Source of the DNA: Zygnema cylindricum
Lineage: Eukaryota; Streptophyta; Zygnematophyceae; Zygnematales; Zygnemataceae
NCBI GenBank assembly: GCA_037447655.1
Contig: JBBHKE010002085.1
Location: 47,501 to 111,500, forward strand
Length of the DNA stretch: 64,000 nucleotides
Reading direction: 5' to 3'
The position numbers were made by a program, and so were the translations under genes. Shown here one piece after another: positions 33,230 to 45,094 of the stretch; positions within the stretch are counted from its first letter, which is position 1; each line of letters opens with the position of its first letter. Below the pieces are notes generated by a model. That model was not told the DNA's origin and made no database searches. It saw only the letters and a program-made list of their open reading frames with translations.

Positions 33230-34340
33230 AGTATTAGTCCATTATTAGAACGTATAATCAGTATTAGTACAGTTAGTATTAGTACAGCTACTAGTATGAA
33301 TAATTAGTATTAGTAAAACTATTAGTATAAGTAATCAGTGTGAGTACAGTTAAGAGTCTGTATAATTAGTATTGGTAAAATTATTATTCTGTTACATTAG
33401 TATTAGTACAGTTTTTAGTATGTGTTGTTAGTGTTTTACAGTCAGTAGTTTATATAATCAGTATTGGTTCAGTTACTAGTCTGTATAATTATTGTTAATA
33501 CAGGTATTAAAACTATTTAATTAGTATTAGCACACTGCTTAATAAGTATTAACACAGTTATATGTCTCTATAATTAGTCTTAGCACTGTTTTAGTTTGTA
33601 TAATTAGTGTTAGTACAGTTATAAGTCTGTATGATTAGTGTGGGGACAGTTATTAGTCTATATAATGAGTGTTAGTGCAGTTATTAGTATTGTATAATTA
33701 GTATTAGGATAGTTTTTACTAATGTATAATTAGTATTAGGACAATTGTTATATAACCAGTATGTGTACAGTTATTAGTCTGTATAATTAGTATTAACTCA
33801 GTTTTTGGTCTGTATAATTAGTATTAGTACAGTTGTTAGTTTGTATAATATGTATCAGTACAATTTTTCGTATGTATAATTAGTATTAGTACAGTAATTA
33901 GTCTATGTAATCAGTATTAACACAGTTATGAGTATGTACAACTAGTACTGCTACGCTTATTAGTATATATAATTAGTATTAGTACACATATTAGTCTGTA
34001 TAATTAGGGGTAGTACAGTTATTCGTATAAATAATTAGAATTAGTTCAGTTACCTAGTCTGTATAATTAGTGCTAGTACAGGTGTTACACTCCGTATAAT
34101 TAATGTTAGTACAGATGTTGGTCTGTATAATTAGTGTTACTACAGTTATAAGTAATGTATAATTAGTAGTAGTCCAATTTTGAGTAATGTATAATTAGTG
34201 TTAGTACAACTATATGACTGTATAATACTAACACAATTATTAGTTTGTACAATTAATTTCAGTACAGCTTTTTGTCGGTATGATTAGTATTAGCACATTT
34301 TCAGTTCATGCAATTAGTATTAGTACATTTTGTATTATTA
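33230..34340 (+). repeat. 31-bp minisatellite, forward orientation
   Basis: More than thirty degenerate units of about 31 bases, consensus beginning TGTATAATTAGTATTAGTAC and followed by AGTTATTAGTC. Units vary by substitutions and small indels, so the array is old. Confidence 0.88.
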
Positions 34341-35267
34341 TTATTTTTATAACGTCATTGTATATGTATTCTATACTGTATTTATTTTATTTATATGGTA
34401 CCATTAACTTAGTAGCAGATTTTATTTATACAGCATTGGAAATTTATAAAATACTGTAACTGTAGTATCAGTGTACATTGAGGCACTTTCTCCTCATCTT
34501 CTTAATTCTTTTTGACCTCTTCAACACCACAACTAGCAGAATCATTAAGTTCCCTCGTTCTTGAGCTATCATGTTGTGAACATCAATACTAAAATCATTA
34601 ATTACAGGTGACCACCTTATCCTATTCCTTACGAAATAATTTACGGATTGAGCATTAATCCGCTCCATAAACTAAGGTACATCGAACCAATATTAGCTAT
34701 CAATACAACAACTAATTCGGCAAAATAGGGACAGCCATTGTAGCAACCAAGCTCGGAAGGAAAAATGTGGAGTTGTTAAGTCCTCGGTCCTCAACACCGG
34801 TGCAAGAGACTAATTCAAAGTACAAAGTTTAAAGGAGGAATAAAGGAATAAAATCTCAAGAATTTTACTTTTAAGGAGAAAACAAAGCAAATACCACAGG
34901 TTTAACTTTAAAAAAGAAGAATTAAGCAAATATCAAGCGTCAAACTGTAAAACTTACTTGAAGTGGGTCTCGGTTGCCCCTTTGTGCAATCCTGCGTGGC
35001 CAGTGTGTTGATGACTAACCTCCTCTACCTCCACTTTGTTCCTATTTTACCTACAGTATATTTGACGATAAGAAAAAACAATCAAAGATTTGCCAAAAAA
35101 TACATATGGAATTACATCATATGTACGAAATTCAAAACCTCATGCATACAATTTTATGGAATTATAAGAAGAGTGAAGCACAGCCACCAACTTTTTCAAA
35201 TAAAAGCCATGGCAAGTGTGAGGAAGGTGGGGTTTGTTACAAACCATAATAAAGGTACACATAGTAC
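34341..35267. other. Gene-free spacer left of Copia element
   Basis: AT-rich DNA without a recognised gene. A minus-strand frame of 66 codons at 34468-34668 has no recognisable domain and is not annotated. Confidence 0.45.
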
Positions 35268-35272
35268 GTTAG

Positions 35273-35999
35273 TGAAATTATGTGGTCTCCATTGACCCAC
35301 AGAATGAGAAGCCTATAGTAATAAGCTCTCTTAGAGAGCGGTACCTAAATATCACTAAGTCTTGATCTGCCTACTCACGACTACCTACTACTAAACCCTA
35401 GTGCAACAAGAACACTATATAGTACAACAAGGTATAATGGGCGATAAACTAATTGTACGTCCATTGTACGACATGGTCTACAAGGTGACACCTCTCAAAT
35501 CGAGAGCCAAGGTTCCTCCTCCCATCTTCTCCGGTATCAAATAATGCGGCGCCACGTGGCACCGCGTGATCCAATCTGCGAATTCCACCAAAGACTCATT
35601 TCAAGTGGCGGCTACAATGTTGGCCGTCCGATCAAAACATATTTTACACGGTTCAGATTCGCGTACGTGCATGAATTGTTCCTCTTCGTTAATTTGGTGT
35701 TAATTAGCCGTTGCGGTAATGTTTATATACCTTAGAAATCCGTCACGTGTATCGTTTCGGTAACGCTTTAGCGGATAAGACTAACGTATACATAGTGAAC
35801 CACAAACCCAAGTTCAAATATGGAGGTAGGCATCATTTTGGTAAAATATCCTCAACTTCAAATTCTGCCACTTTCTAAATATGGCGGTAGCCATGGCGTG
35901 ACTTTGATACTCACTCTTTCTCTTTAAAGAACAACCAAAATAAAGAAGTGAACTATTTAATTACCTCTTTTCAACAACAAATGCTTGTGTTTTTCAACA
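35273..35999 (-). mobile_element. 3' LTR of the 35-43 kb Copia
   Basis: Matches 42470-43132 (GCTCTCTTAGAGAG, CACTAAGTCTTGATCTGCC, GCGGCGCCACGTGGCACCGCG). It carries a G-box at 35553-35558. The outer end TGAAATTATGTGGTCTCCAT equals the gag-proximal LTR end at 41206. Confidence 0.87.
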
Positions 36000-38900
36000 C
36001 TCCCTTTAATTCTTAGTCACTTTTCAATTTTAATCCACAGTTTTCTCTGCAATAAATCAACTTAGGGGAAAGCATTGGTTTTGTCATCATTTGTGCAATC
36101 ATTTCTCTATCAGTTTTATGAACCAGTTTAATGATTTTCTTTTCAACCTTCTCTCTGACAAAGCTTAGTATAATATCCATATGCTTAGCTTTGAAATGAT
36201 GTTTCGGATTAGCTGCAATAGAGATAGCAGCTTGATTATCACAAAAAACATTTTAAGTTCTAGACTTCATAAACCCAAGTTCTTCAGGAAGAGATTTAAC
36301 CCACATTAATTCTTTGGTGGCAGCATAGAAAGCCATGTATTCGGCCTCCATAGTGGACTGAGCAACTACTTTTTGTTGCTTGCCACTCCAACAACATGCA
36401 CGAGATCTTATTTGTAATACATATCCAGTCGTACACCGCCTTAGAGGCACATCTCCATAACTGGCATCACTCCGAGTGGTGATATCAGTGTTCTCCCCTC
36501 CCAAACACAACCACAATTCTCTTGTCCCTACCAGATAACTCATCACCCTTTTGGCAGTCTCCAAGTCTCTCTTTCTTGGTTCATTTAGACTTCTCCTAAG
36601 AACCCCTACAGCTGCAGCTATATCCGGACGGGTATGGTTCATGAAATAGATTAAACTTCCTACAATCTGCCAATAAGGGATATTTTCCATAAATTTTCTT
36701 TCTATCTCATCTATTTCATCATTAATGATCAATATTACTCTCTTCACTCCCCTCAAACACTATCTTCAGATACATAGGAGTAGTACATCCGTTTGCTTTT
36801 TCCATCTGAAATTTTTCTAGCATATTACCGATTGCTTCTTTTTGAGTTAGTCTTATAATCTTATTCCCTCTATCTCTTTCCATTTGAATTCCTAAAATGT
36901 ACTTTGCTTCGTCGAGATATTTCATATCAAAGCAGCTTCTAAGATCTCGTTTTAGTTTGTTAATCTTATCTAACAACTTGCTTAGGACCAACAACTCATC
37001 CACATAAATAGCAATAAATATCACTCCATTCTCATTCTCGAATAAATATATGGAGTGATCTGAACTAATTTTGATATTTCCCATGGGCTTGTTTAAGCCC
37101 ATAGAGTGATTATATCAGTTTGCATACCTTGCTTTCTTCCACACTTTCCACGAATCCTTCCGGTTGCCTTATGTAAATTTCTTCTTCCAACTCTTTGTGT
37201 AAAAAGGCAGTTTTAATATCCATCTGGTGTATTTCCATATCCTCTGTTGCGGCTAAACTTGAGAGAATTCTAACAGAAGGAAATTTGACTACTGGTGCAA
37301 AGGTTTCTTCATAGTCTATCCCTTCCTTTTGAATATAACCTTTTGCAACCAACCTAGCTTTGTACCTCTCAATGGTATTGTCTGGGTTTAATTTAAGTTT
37401 AACAACCCACTTACATCCGGTCGGTTTTTGGTTCGGTGAGCAATCTACCAACTCCCATGTATTGGCTTCCATGATGGAGGCCATTTCTTCATTTATAGCA
37501 GTGATCCACCAGCTACTTTCTGGGGTGTTTATGACCTTTAAGTAGGTATGAGACTATCTAGGTGAGAAATCTTTGTGAGTTGGTTATTTACTAGTTTTTC
37601 TTGAAGTCGTTTACTACTTCTTCTTCCCCCTTCAAAATCGGATGCCGGTATGGAAGGCATCTTAGGGTTTCGTTTAGGAAGATTTTCAGCTCCCATATCT
37701 TCCAATTCCGATGTCTCATCAAGTTCCTCATCAGTTTCCAATTCGTGTTGTGGCGTTACCTGAGATGTTGTCCTTTCCTCCTTCTCCTTTAGTAGATCTA
37801 CATATTTTTTTTTCTCCATGTTCATTCTCTTCATTTTCAAAGTCAAAATCAGAAAACTGATCCGTTTAAAATCTTATTTCGACTTCCTTATTATAGTTGA
37901 ATGGATCAATGGATTTCTCTTCATTAATCACCATTGTGGTTTACCAAAATGATATCTCTCTTTTTCAAGTCATACATTTGGTATCCTTTTGTGCTCTCAT
38001 CATATCCTACTAGATATCCTGGTTTCCCTCTCCCTTCTAACTTCCATTTAGTCTTTTCAGAATCCAAATTGTAGACTTGACTTCCAAACACCCTCAAACA
38101 AGACAAATCAGGCTTTCTTCCTGTCCACCTCTCATACAGAGTTTCCTCCTTATTTGTTGAAGTTATGACTCTATTTTTGATGAAATTAGCATACTTCATG
38201 GACTCGGCCCAAAACTGCAACCCTATCCTCTTATCAGTTAACATACATATCTCCTAAAGTTTTATTCACTCTTTTTGCTACTCCATTTTGTTCCGGATTA
38301 TAGGGAACAACTTTCTCATGATGAATTAGTTCTTCTTTAAGATATTCTTCAAATTCCCTTGAGGTGTATTCTTTCCCATTGTCACATCTTATCTCTTTTA
38401 TTGAGGTTTCATGTAGTTTTTCACTCCATACTTTATACTCTTTGAAACATCTCAATACCTCTGACTTATGTCTGATAAAGTATACCTTCGTGTATCTAGA
38501 CCAATCATCAAGAATACCTTCGTGTATCTAGACCAATCATCAGTGATGGTTAACATCCATCTCTTCCCCCTATGTGAAGCATACCTAGCAGGTCCCGAAA
38601 CATCAGTGTGAATTAGATCCGATACTTTCTCTCTCCTAAATGTGGTTGCTTTTGGAAATGGAAGTCTATGAATCTTCCCTTGGGCACATCCACTACAATC
38701 ATCGAAGGTCATTTCATCCTCAAAAGTAATACCCTCCACAATTCCTTTTTTCTTCATTTTCTTTAATCTATTTAGATGCACATGCCCCAACCTTTTGTTC
38801 CAAAGCATCATCTCACTTGCACACGAGTAGAGAACACTCTTTTCATTGCAAAGCTCAATTCGGAACATTCTTTGACTGCTCTTCTTAGCTATGAAATAAA

Positions 38901-41205
38901 CCTCATTATCAAAGCTTGCTGTGAAGATTCCTTTCCTAGTTCTTGTTTCAAACTCCTTTTCATCTAGTACAGCTGTTGAGACTAGGTTCTCGCTAAACTG
39001 TGGAATGTAAACAACATCTGAGAGTGTTATAATTGAGGCATTTCCATCAACTAAAACCTTCAAGTCAATAGTTCCAACTAGACTTGTGGTTTCAACTCTA
39101 CCATCTCCGTACTCTATCTCAACTGTTGGGATATTCTCAATTTAGTGAACCACCTCTTATCTTTGCACATATACAATTAGGCCCCTGAGTCTATGATCCA
39201 CCCATCCTCGGGTGGATCTTTCTTACCTCCGAAAGCACACAATTGTCTCCGTGGAATGTCGCCATGATTTTCAGTATTTTTCTTATTAAGAAGAAGCTCC
39301 TCAAGCTCCCCTTCCGTATCGGTTTCTTCGTCCTGTTCCTCATCATGAACTTGAGTCAGGAAAACCATTTTCTTTCCTCCATCCTTTAGTTATTTTTAGA
39401 AAGCTTTAGTCCTCTTTATGCCTCTGGTGTGAGGGAGAGAGAGTTGTTTTTAGTGTGACAGTGAAGTAGGGAGTTCACGGTTCATTCACACTTGGGACAC
39501 GCGTCGTCACTTGAGAGAAATGCGTGTGTATGTCCTCCGTGGACTTACGGAAGTTTGGCAGGACCACGTGACTTTGTGAAGTCACATCTATGGTGCAAAA
39601 ATCCTCTATTCGAACGACTGACAGCCACCACCAACAAATACTGACAAGACGTGACTAGATAACTATCACTTTACGTTGTATGAACGTCGGTGTAAATACT
39701 TGGTAGAACATAATTTTGTCTATAGCGAATTAGTTGTTTAATGTTGAGAATGTGGTTTATGTCATACCTTCAGTACACAGGTATACTCACAATATTTGTT
39801 GTGCTAGAATGTTAGATGTACGGCTGCAATGCCTCCGTACAACTCAGTGTAGTTTCAGTGTATAGAAGTAGGACTTAGTGAATTTGAGTCATTAGGAACA
39901 AATGATATAAAAATCTGTACACTAAGTTTTATGAAAATTCACCTCTCGATATCTCACAGATCTCTTAGCAGAATGAAGTGAAATTTTATGTGTATATTCC
40001 TTTATATGATATCTACATTTTGCTAGATTTGTAGGATAATTGTGTCCCTGTGTTGAGAGTTATTGTCTGTCAAAGTTTTTGTTTGGCCATCGGTATTTGT
40101 GGAAGATTCCTCTCTTGATTTGTTCTACAATGACTACTACTTCTGCTTCTTTTTCATCTTCAGTACCAGCAGTTTTCTCAGAACAACACCTTTGAGGTTC
40201 CTTGTCCATCTTTCAGTCGAAGATCACCAAGTTTGACACACTCTGCCATATAGTGTCTGCTTTATTGCAAAAGTGATATAATCATCCTTGAGACATTCCT
40301 CTCCATTGTCTATCAAATTTGCCACCTAATTGTCCTCTTCTACAAAATTTTCGATTTGGATCTTTCCCTCTCTCCTCATCACGCTTCCGCCAATCAACTC
40401 CTGTAGACAATGCTTGAACATTTAGACTCCCTCTCCTTAGCTCTATGGTGCTTTCTTTCACTAAAATCATTCCTAGTGTGTCATCCCAATTCCAATTGCT
40501 ATCCTTATATCATGCAATCGGTTAATGATATTCTCATACTCTTCAAGTAGTTTCATCATTAATGTGTTCACTCTTTGTCTCTCAGACCATGACTTACCTG
40601 CACTCTCTAGCTCTCCAAACAATGATCCCAAATCATTGCAGTAATTATTCATGCTTCCTCCCTTATAAGTATAAGCTGCAATCTTATTTTCTGCCAACTG
40701 TTGCTGCTGCAATGATCCACTCTTATATTTGTTAATCAGTGATATCCAAATTTGAGATGAAGATTTAACATGCATAAGGGGAATGGCAATGCCCTTTGCT
40801 ACACTTTTAAGAATTAAGAGCTTAACAACCTTGTCTTTATAGTTCTACTTCTCATACTCTGATCTGTCGGCCTGAACCCTTGTCACCGTTGCTGATGACG
40901 ATGCTGCCGGTATCGCCTTTGACAATAGTGTCACTTGAGTTGCAACTCCTTTTTCTCCTTCCGTAACAATCTCCTCTCGTTCCTCAACTTCATCCTCGGT
41001 GATGGTGGCAGGTGTTCTCGCTACTGTAGTGGCGGAGGTGCCAGGAAAACGTGTCCCTCCAAACCCAGGTGGAGGTGGGCATTGAATTTGTTCAGACACT
41101 AGGCCCCATAGATGCTTCTCAAATAGTTCTCCCTCCATCGGCATTTCCCAATATAAAAAGTCTGATCCTGCAAATATGGGCACCTTAGAGGGTGGGCCCA
41201 TAACC
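36000..41205 (-). pseudogene. Copia gag-pol, heavily mutated
   Basis: Reading leftward from 41258: gag starting METTKFQVMGPPSKVPIF with its first codons in the LTR, gag continuation (40775-40282), protease with DSGA (near 39180), GAG-pre-integrase WNKRLGHVHLNRLKK and integrase with HTD (39063-38452), integrase core CDNGKEYTS and NPEQNGVAK (38455-38234), connecting region (38244-37538), RT (37484-36722) and RNase H (36756-36253). The RT catalytic box reads YVDE rather than YVDD, which should abolish polymerisation. A short segment around 38495-38540 is directly repeated (CTTCGTGTATCTAGACCAATC twice). Numerous frameshifts and stops separate the pieces. Confidence 0.9.
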
Positions 41206-43132
41206 TGAAATTTTGTGGTCTCCATTGACCCATAGAATGAGTAGCATATGTAAAGCATGTTGAAATTAATAGATTTCTAGAGTATTTTCTAGGTTTTAAA
41301 TGTTAGTATAAAAGAAAAAGAAAAAGGACAGACAGCCTGCCTACACCTCCTCTCTCTAGCCCCCATACTTGTTGTAGTCAGTGAAATATAGAGAGAGTGG
41401 TTGATCCATGGCTGCCTTAGTTCAAACAAGCAGATATTTTTAAGGCTACTAAAAATATACCACATGGACCCTGGATTTGATCCCGTTACCTGCGGTTTGT
41501 CAAGCTGGCCGATAGTGGTCAGCTTTATCCTACTAGACTAGGACCAATGCTAAATGCTACAGTATATGAGAGATATATATACATTTAGGAAGGAGCAAAT
41601 CCATTTAACTAAAACTCTATACGGCGTACATGGATATAGTTTTATGAATGTACCAATTCAAAACGGATACCACGCATTTTGTTTCGACAACGAAACAAAT
41701 ATCGCGCAAGTATATATTACGGCCAAGATTGCGTCTCACTGCAAATCCAACGGCGCACATCATCGCCGAAATCCCGGAGTAGTCACTTTGGCGTTTAGTG
41801 ACGTGGCATGACTTGGAGCCACGTGGAGAGATGAGTTTCGGTCATAGGAATTCCGAGGAATGTACGGACGAGTGAAAAGGAGACGCGCGTCCGCTTAATA
41901 GCCCTGTCGTACATAGGTCGTACAAAAGGTACACCGGTAGTAGTACTTTTTGGTACGGTACAGTAATCTGATTTGTCCATACCTCAGTAGATAGAAGTTA
42001 TTAGAGGAAATCATGACTTAGAAAATTTTGGTAGGCAGTCACCTCTCCCTTTGAGAGTTTGTACAAATTGGCATTTTTACTGCCTCATAACTTATCGCCT
42101 GGTTGGCCGTTTTCAGTGATTCTTTTTGCTACGCAATCAAAGGAGTCTAGGCTGCACAGGGGTGCAGTCAAGTTGTCAGTGTGACTTTTTGGGCAGCAGT
42201 GGTTGTGGCTTGAAGTGGGTTAGTTAAATACTATATAGAGGCTTCCTGTATTCTGTAGTCCTATGGAGGACAGAGAATTCCAAAGCCTCTAGTTTAATAT
42301 TTGCCCCTTCCAATTTCCCATTGAATAAGTGTCGCCCAGGCACACAAATATTCTGACCAACCTCACCCCTACCCTTGTGAGGACAAGACTCCCTTGAGTC
42401 AAACGCAAAAACAATCACTGAATTTTCTCCCCTGAGCAGTAAGTTATGCCTGGTCAAAAATGACCTTTATAGTAACAAGCTCTCTTAGAGAGAGGTACCT
42501 AAATATCACTAAGTCTTGATCTGCCTACTCACGAATACCTACTACTAAACCCTAGTCCAATAGGAACACTATATATTATAATAAGGTACTATGGGCGATG
42601 TACTTATTGTACGTCCATTGTACGACATGGTCTACAAGGTGACACCTCTCAAATCGGGAGCCATGGTTCCTCCTCCCATCTTCTCCGATATCAAATAATG
42701 CGGCGCCATGTGGCACCGCGTAACGCAATCTCCGCTTGCCGCCAAAACTCATTTCAAGTGGCGTCTACAATGGTGGCCGTCCGAACAAAACATATTTTAC
42801 ATGGTTCAGATTCGCGTTCGTGCATGAATTGTTCCTTTTCGTTAAGTTGGTGTTAATTAGCCGTCGCGGTAGTGTTTATATACTTTTAAAATCTGTTCCG
42901 TGTATCGTTTCAGTAACGGCTTTGTGGATAAGGCTAACTTCTACATAGTGTACCACAAACACAGGTTCAAATCTGGACATACACAACATTTTGCTAAATA
43001 TCCTCAACTTCAAATTCCGCCACTTTCTAAATATGGCGGCAGCCATGGCGTGCCTTTGATCCTCACTCTCTCTCTCTCTTTAAAGTACAACTAAAATAGA
43101 GAAGTGAACTATTTAATTACCTCTTTTCAACA
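41206..43132 (-). mobile_element. 5' LTR of the 35-43 kb Copia, interrupted
   Basis: LTR sequence lies on both sides of the nested plus-strand LTR (41206-41257 and 42283-43132). The outer end is CTCTTTTCAACA, that is TGTTGAAAAGAG on the minus strand. Confidence 0.82.
41258..42282 (+). mobile_element. Solo Copia LTR nested in an LTR
   Basis: TGTTGAAATTAATAG at the start and CAGAGAATTCCA at the end, 1025 bases. Flanks AAGCA (41253-41257) and AAGCC (42283-42287) fit a 5-bp target duplication with one change, and the left LTR has the undisrupted site GAGAAGCCT. It contains an antisense tRNA-like module (about 41465-41545), the TTTGTTTCG/CGAAACAAA hairpin (41678-41699) and a G-box (41820-41825). 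Confidence 0.87.
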
Positions 43133-43837
43133 GTTGGAGTATACTCGTAGGATACGTTAGGTACAGACGCTGGTACACATTTTTCGTTTTGATTTTCCGT
43201 TGAAGATATTTGGCAGATTTTCAAAATTTAGAGTCTAACCTACGTGGCGCCAATCATAATTGAAAAACGATGTTCACTGGCACAACATAATGGAACGCCG
43301 TGACATATGGAACGCCGTGACAGTAAACATGAGAAATAGACGTCTCCGCATGTTTACTGGGACCGCCTAATGCTGAACATGCCATAGTTCAAAAGTAGGC
43401 GTTTTTTATGGTAAGCCTTTGGTAGCGCACAAAACTTGGCACAAAACTCGCTCAGAGTAGGCATACTGTATGTGTGTGCGTTGTGCACACCCCTGTACGA
43501 ACGTACGAATGTTACGTATCATCATAGTACTGCGCACGCCGCCGGACGAATTTTTTTAGCGAACTGCCACGGCGGCGTAGGATGACATTCCGCATGAAAA
43601 AAAAACCCAAAAAAAGAAAACGCGGACGTAATCCTATCGTTAATTGTGTTATGGGCTTTACATGTGATCTTCTTAGATCACTACTTTGATCAGCGACCGT
43701 CCGATCGTCCGAATATGACGGTTGAAATAAAAAATACCTCAAAACTCATGAAAAATAAAAATTTGTCTAAATGTTTTTCAAAATTTAGACATGACATTTA
43801 ATTCTCTATCGATCGATGTGCATCTCAACCCTGTTAC
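43133..43837. repeat. Palindrome-rich spacer
   Basis: Contains a direct repeat of ATGGAACGCCGTGACA near 43290-43320, a perfect 11-base hairpin CAGTAAACATG/CATGTTTACTG (43321-43359), and CCATAGTTCAAAAGTAGG at 43382-43399, whose exact reverse complement is at 44804-44821. No gene is seen. Confidence 0.7.
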
Positions 43838-44675
43838 TAGTGTTGGGTATCGAGGACCTTTTACCGATATTTGATATATATCGAATTTCAGGTACTCGAT
43901 ATTTGATATATCGATAATCAAAATATCGCGATATATTGCCGATATATCCTATCGATAATATATCGAGGCATTAAAAAAAATAAAAATGATTTTTTTCACA
44001 CGTCTCCAAAGTCACGTGCCTTCGTACAAGGTGACCGTAAAATCTTTGCCAAAAAGAAATACGGTTTTTTTCCTGAAAGTCAACATAGTGAAGGAGATCT
44101 CTGAGGTACATTGACGCGGTACATTTGCGAAGTACACGTAAATAGTACGCAACTACGGATTTCCATATGAAAATGGTCGGTTTTCAAATCTTTGATGATT
44201 TTAAAAATTTGATTGTCGACTTACAAGTAACCACTCAAATCAGAACACGTATATAAAAACTTGTTTACAGACGATACGCGATGTAACCGAGGCCTCTGTA
44301 ATACAAAATTTTTGCTGTCCGTACTATTTCAGAGACGTCCTCATGTAACCATACCCCAAATAAGTAATTATATGAATTACAGAATTAGTACGTTTTTGTT
44401 GGTTACATTTTGCGGCGTCTACCTTTAAAGTCACGGAACGAAAATCACGTCGTTTGTGGCGTATCAGACAATTTGTCTTTTCCGCTAAAATAACATATTA
44501 TATAAAAAAATAAAAATATTAAATTTTAAAAATAGTAAATTACTATCGATCGCGATATATATCGCGATGCTTTATGTTGGTCTCGATACGATATATTGAG
44601 GATTCTTCTCAATCGATACTCGATATATTGAATATCGGGATTATCGCGATATGAATTTACCGATACCCAACACTA
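43838..44675. mobile_element. hAT-like non-autonomous element, TATCGATA-rich
   Basis: TAGTGTTGGGTATCG at the left end and its exact reverse complement at the right end bound 838 bases. TIRs starting C/TAGTGTTGGG are typical of hAT elements. Both subterminal regions are dense in ATCGATA, CGATAT and CGCGATAT. No transposase is encoded. The flanking octamers CCTGTTAC and CTAATAAC agree only partly, so the 8-bp target duplication is decayed or the class call is wrong. Confidence 0.7.
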
Positions 44676-45094
44676 CTAATAACGATTCAAGGTGTACTGT
44701 ACCTGTTACTATTATTTTTCATTTTGCGACCTATACAATATGGATCTTAAGGCCATATTGTATGTTTTGCGTACAATAGGCATATTGTATGGGCCTACTT
44801 TCACCTACTTTTGAACTATGGAACAGGCCTTGTGCGATGCGTAACACTTCGTATATCATTGCAGTTTTTCGTTTTTTTTTTTTTTATGGCTGTAGCAGGA
44901 ACGTTATCACCATGCGGTACAGTATAGACTGTAGAGGTGAATGGAGAAACCTCTTGAGGCCGTTATTTCAATGGCTATTTGTCTCTGTGCGTCTGTCCTT
45001 GAGTGGTTGAGTGGTTTTGTGGTTCAGTGCCTCAGTGGGTCAGCGCTAGTGTAGTTCAGTGGTTCAGTGGTGGTTCAGTTGTTTGTTATTGGCC
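44676..45094 (+). promoter_or_regulatory. Upstream and 5' leader of the F-box/LRR gene
   Basis: An 11-base hairpin ATACAATATGG/CCATATTGTAT lies at 44733-44763. From about 45000 the leader carries irregular repeats of GTGGTTCAGT. An in-frame TAG at 45047 precedes the ATG at 45095, which stands in a GGCCATGG context. The transcription start cannot be placed. Confidence 0.5.

Larger units (their letters stand above)
35273..43132 (-). mobile_element. Minus-strand Copia element with 5-bp target duplication
   Basis: Left (3') LTR 35273-35999, internal region 36000-41205, right (5') LTR 41206-43132 that itself contains a plus-strand solo LTR. Flanks GTTAG (35268-35272) and GTTGG (43133-43137) fit a target duplication with one change. 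The polypurine tract AAGAATTAAAGGGAG precedes the 3' LTR start TGTTGAAAAACAC on the minus strand. Without the insertion the right LTR is about 897 bases; the left is shorter because a block of roughly 170-180 bases is missing. Confidence 0.87.

Noticed and set aside
32690-34340. CRISPR array
   Set aside because: Units are degenerate and contiguous with no unique spacers, in a plant-type genome.
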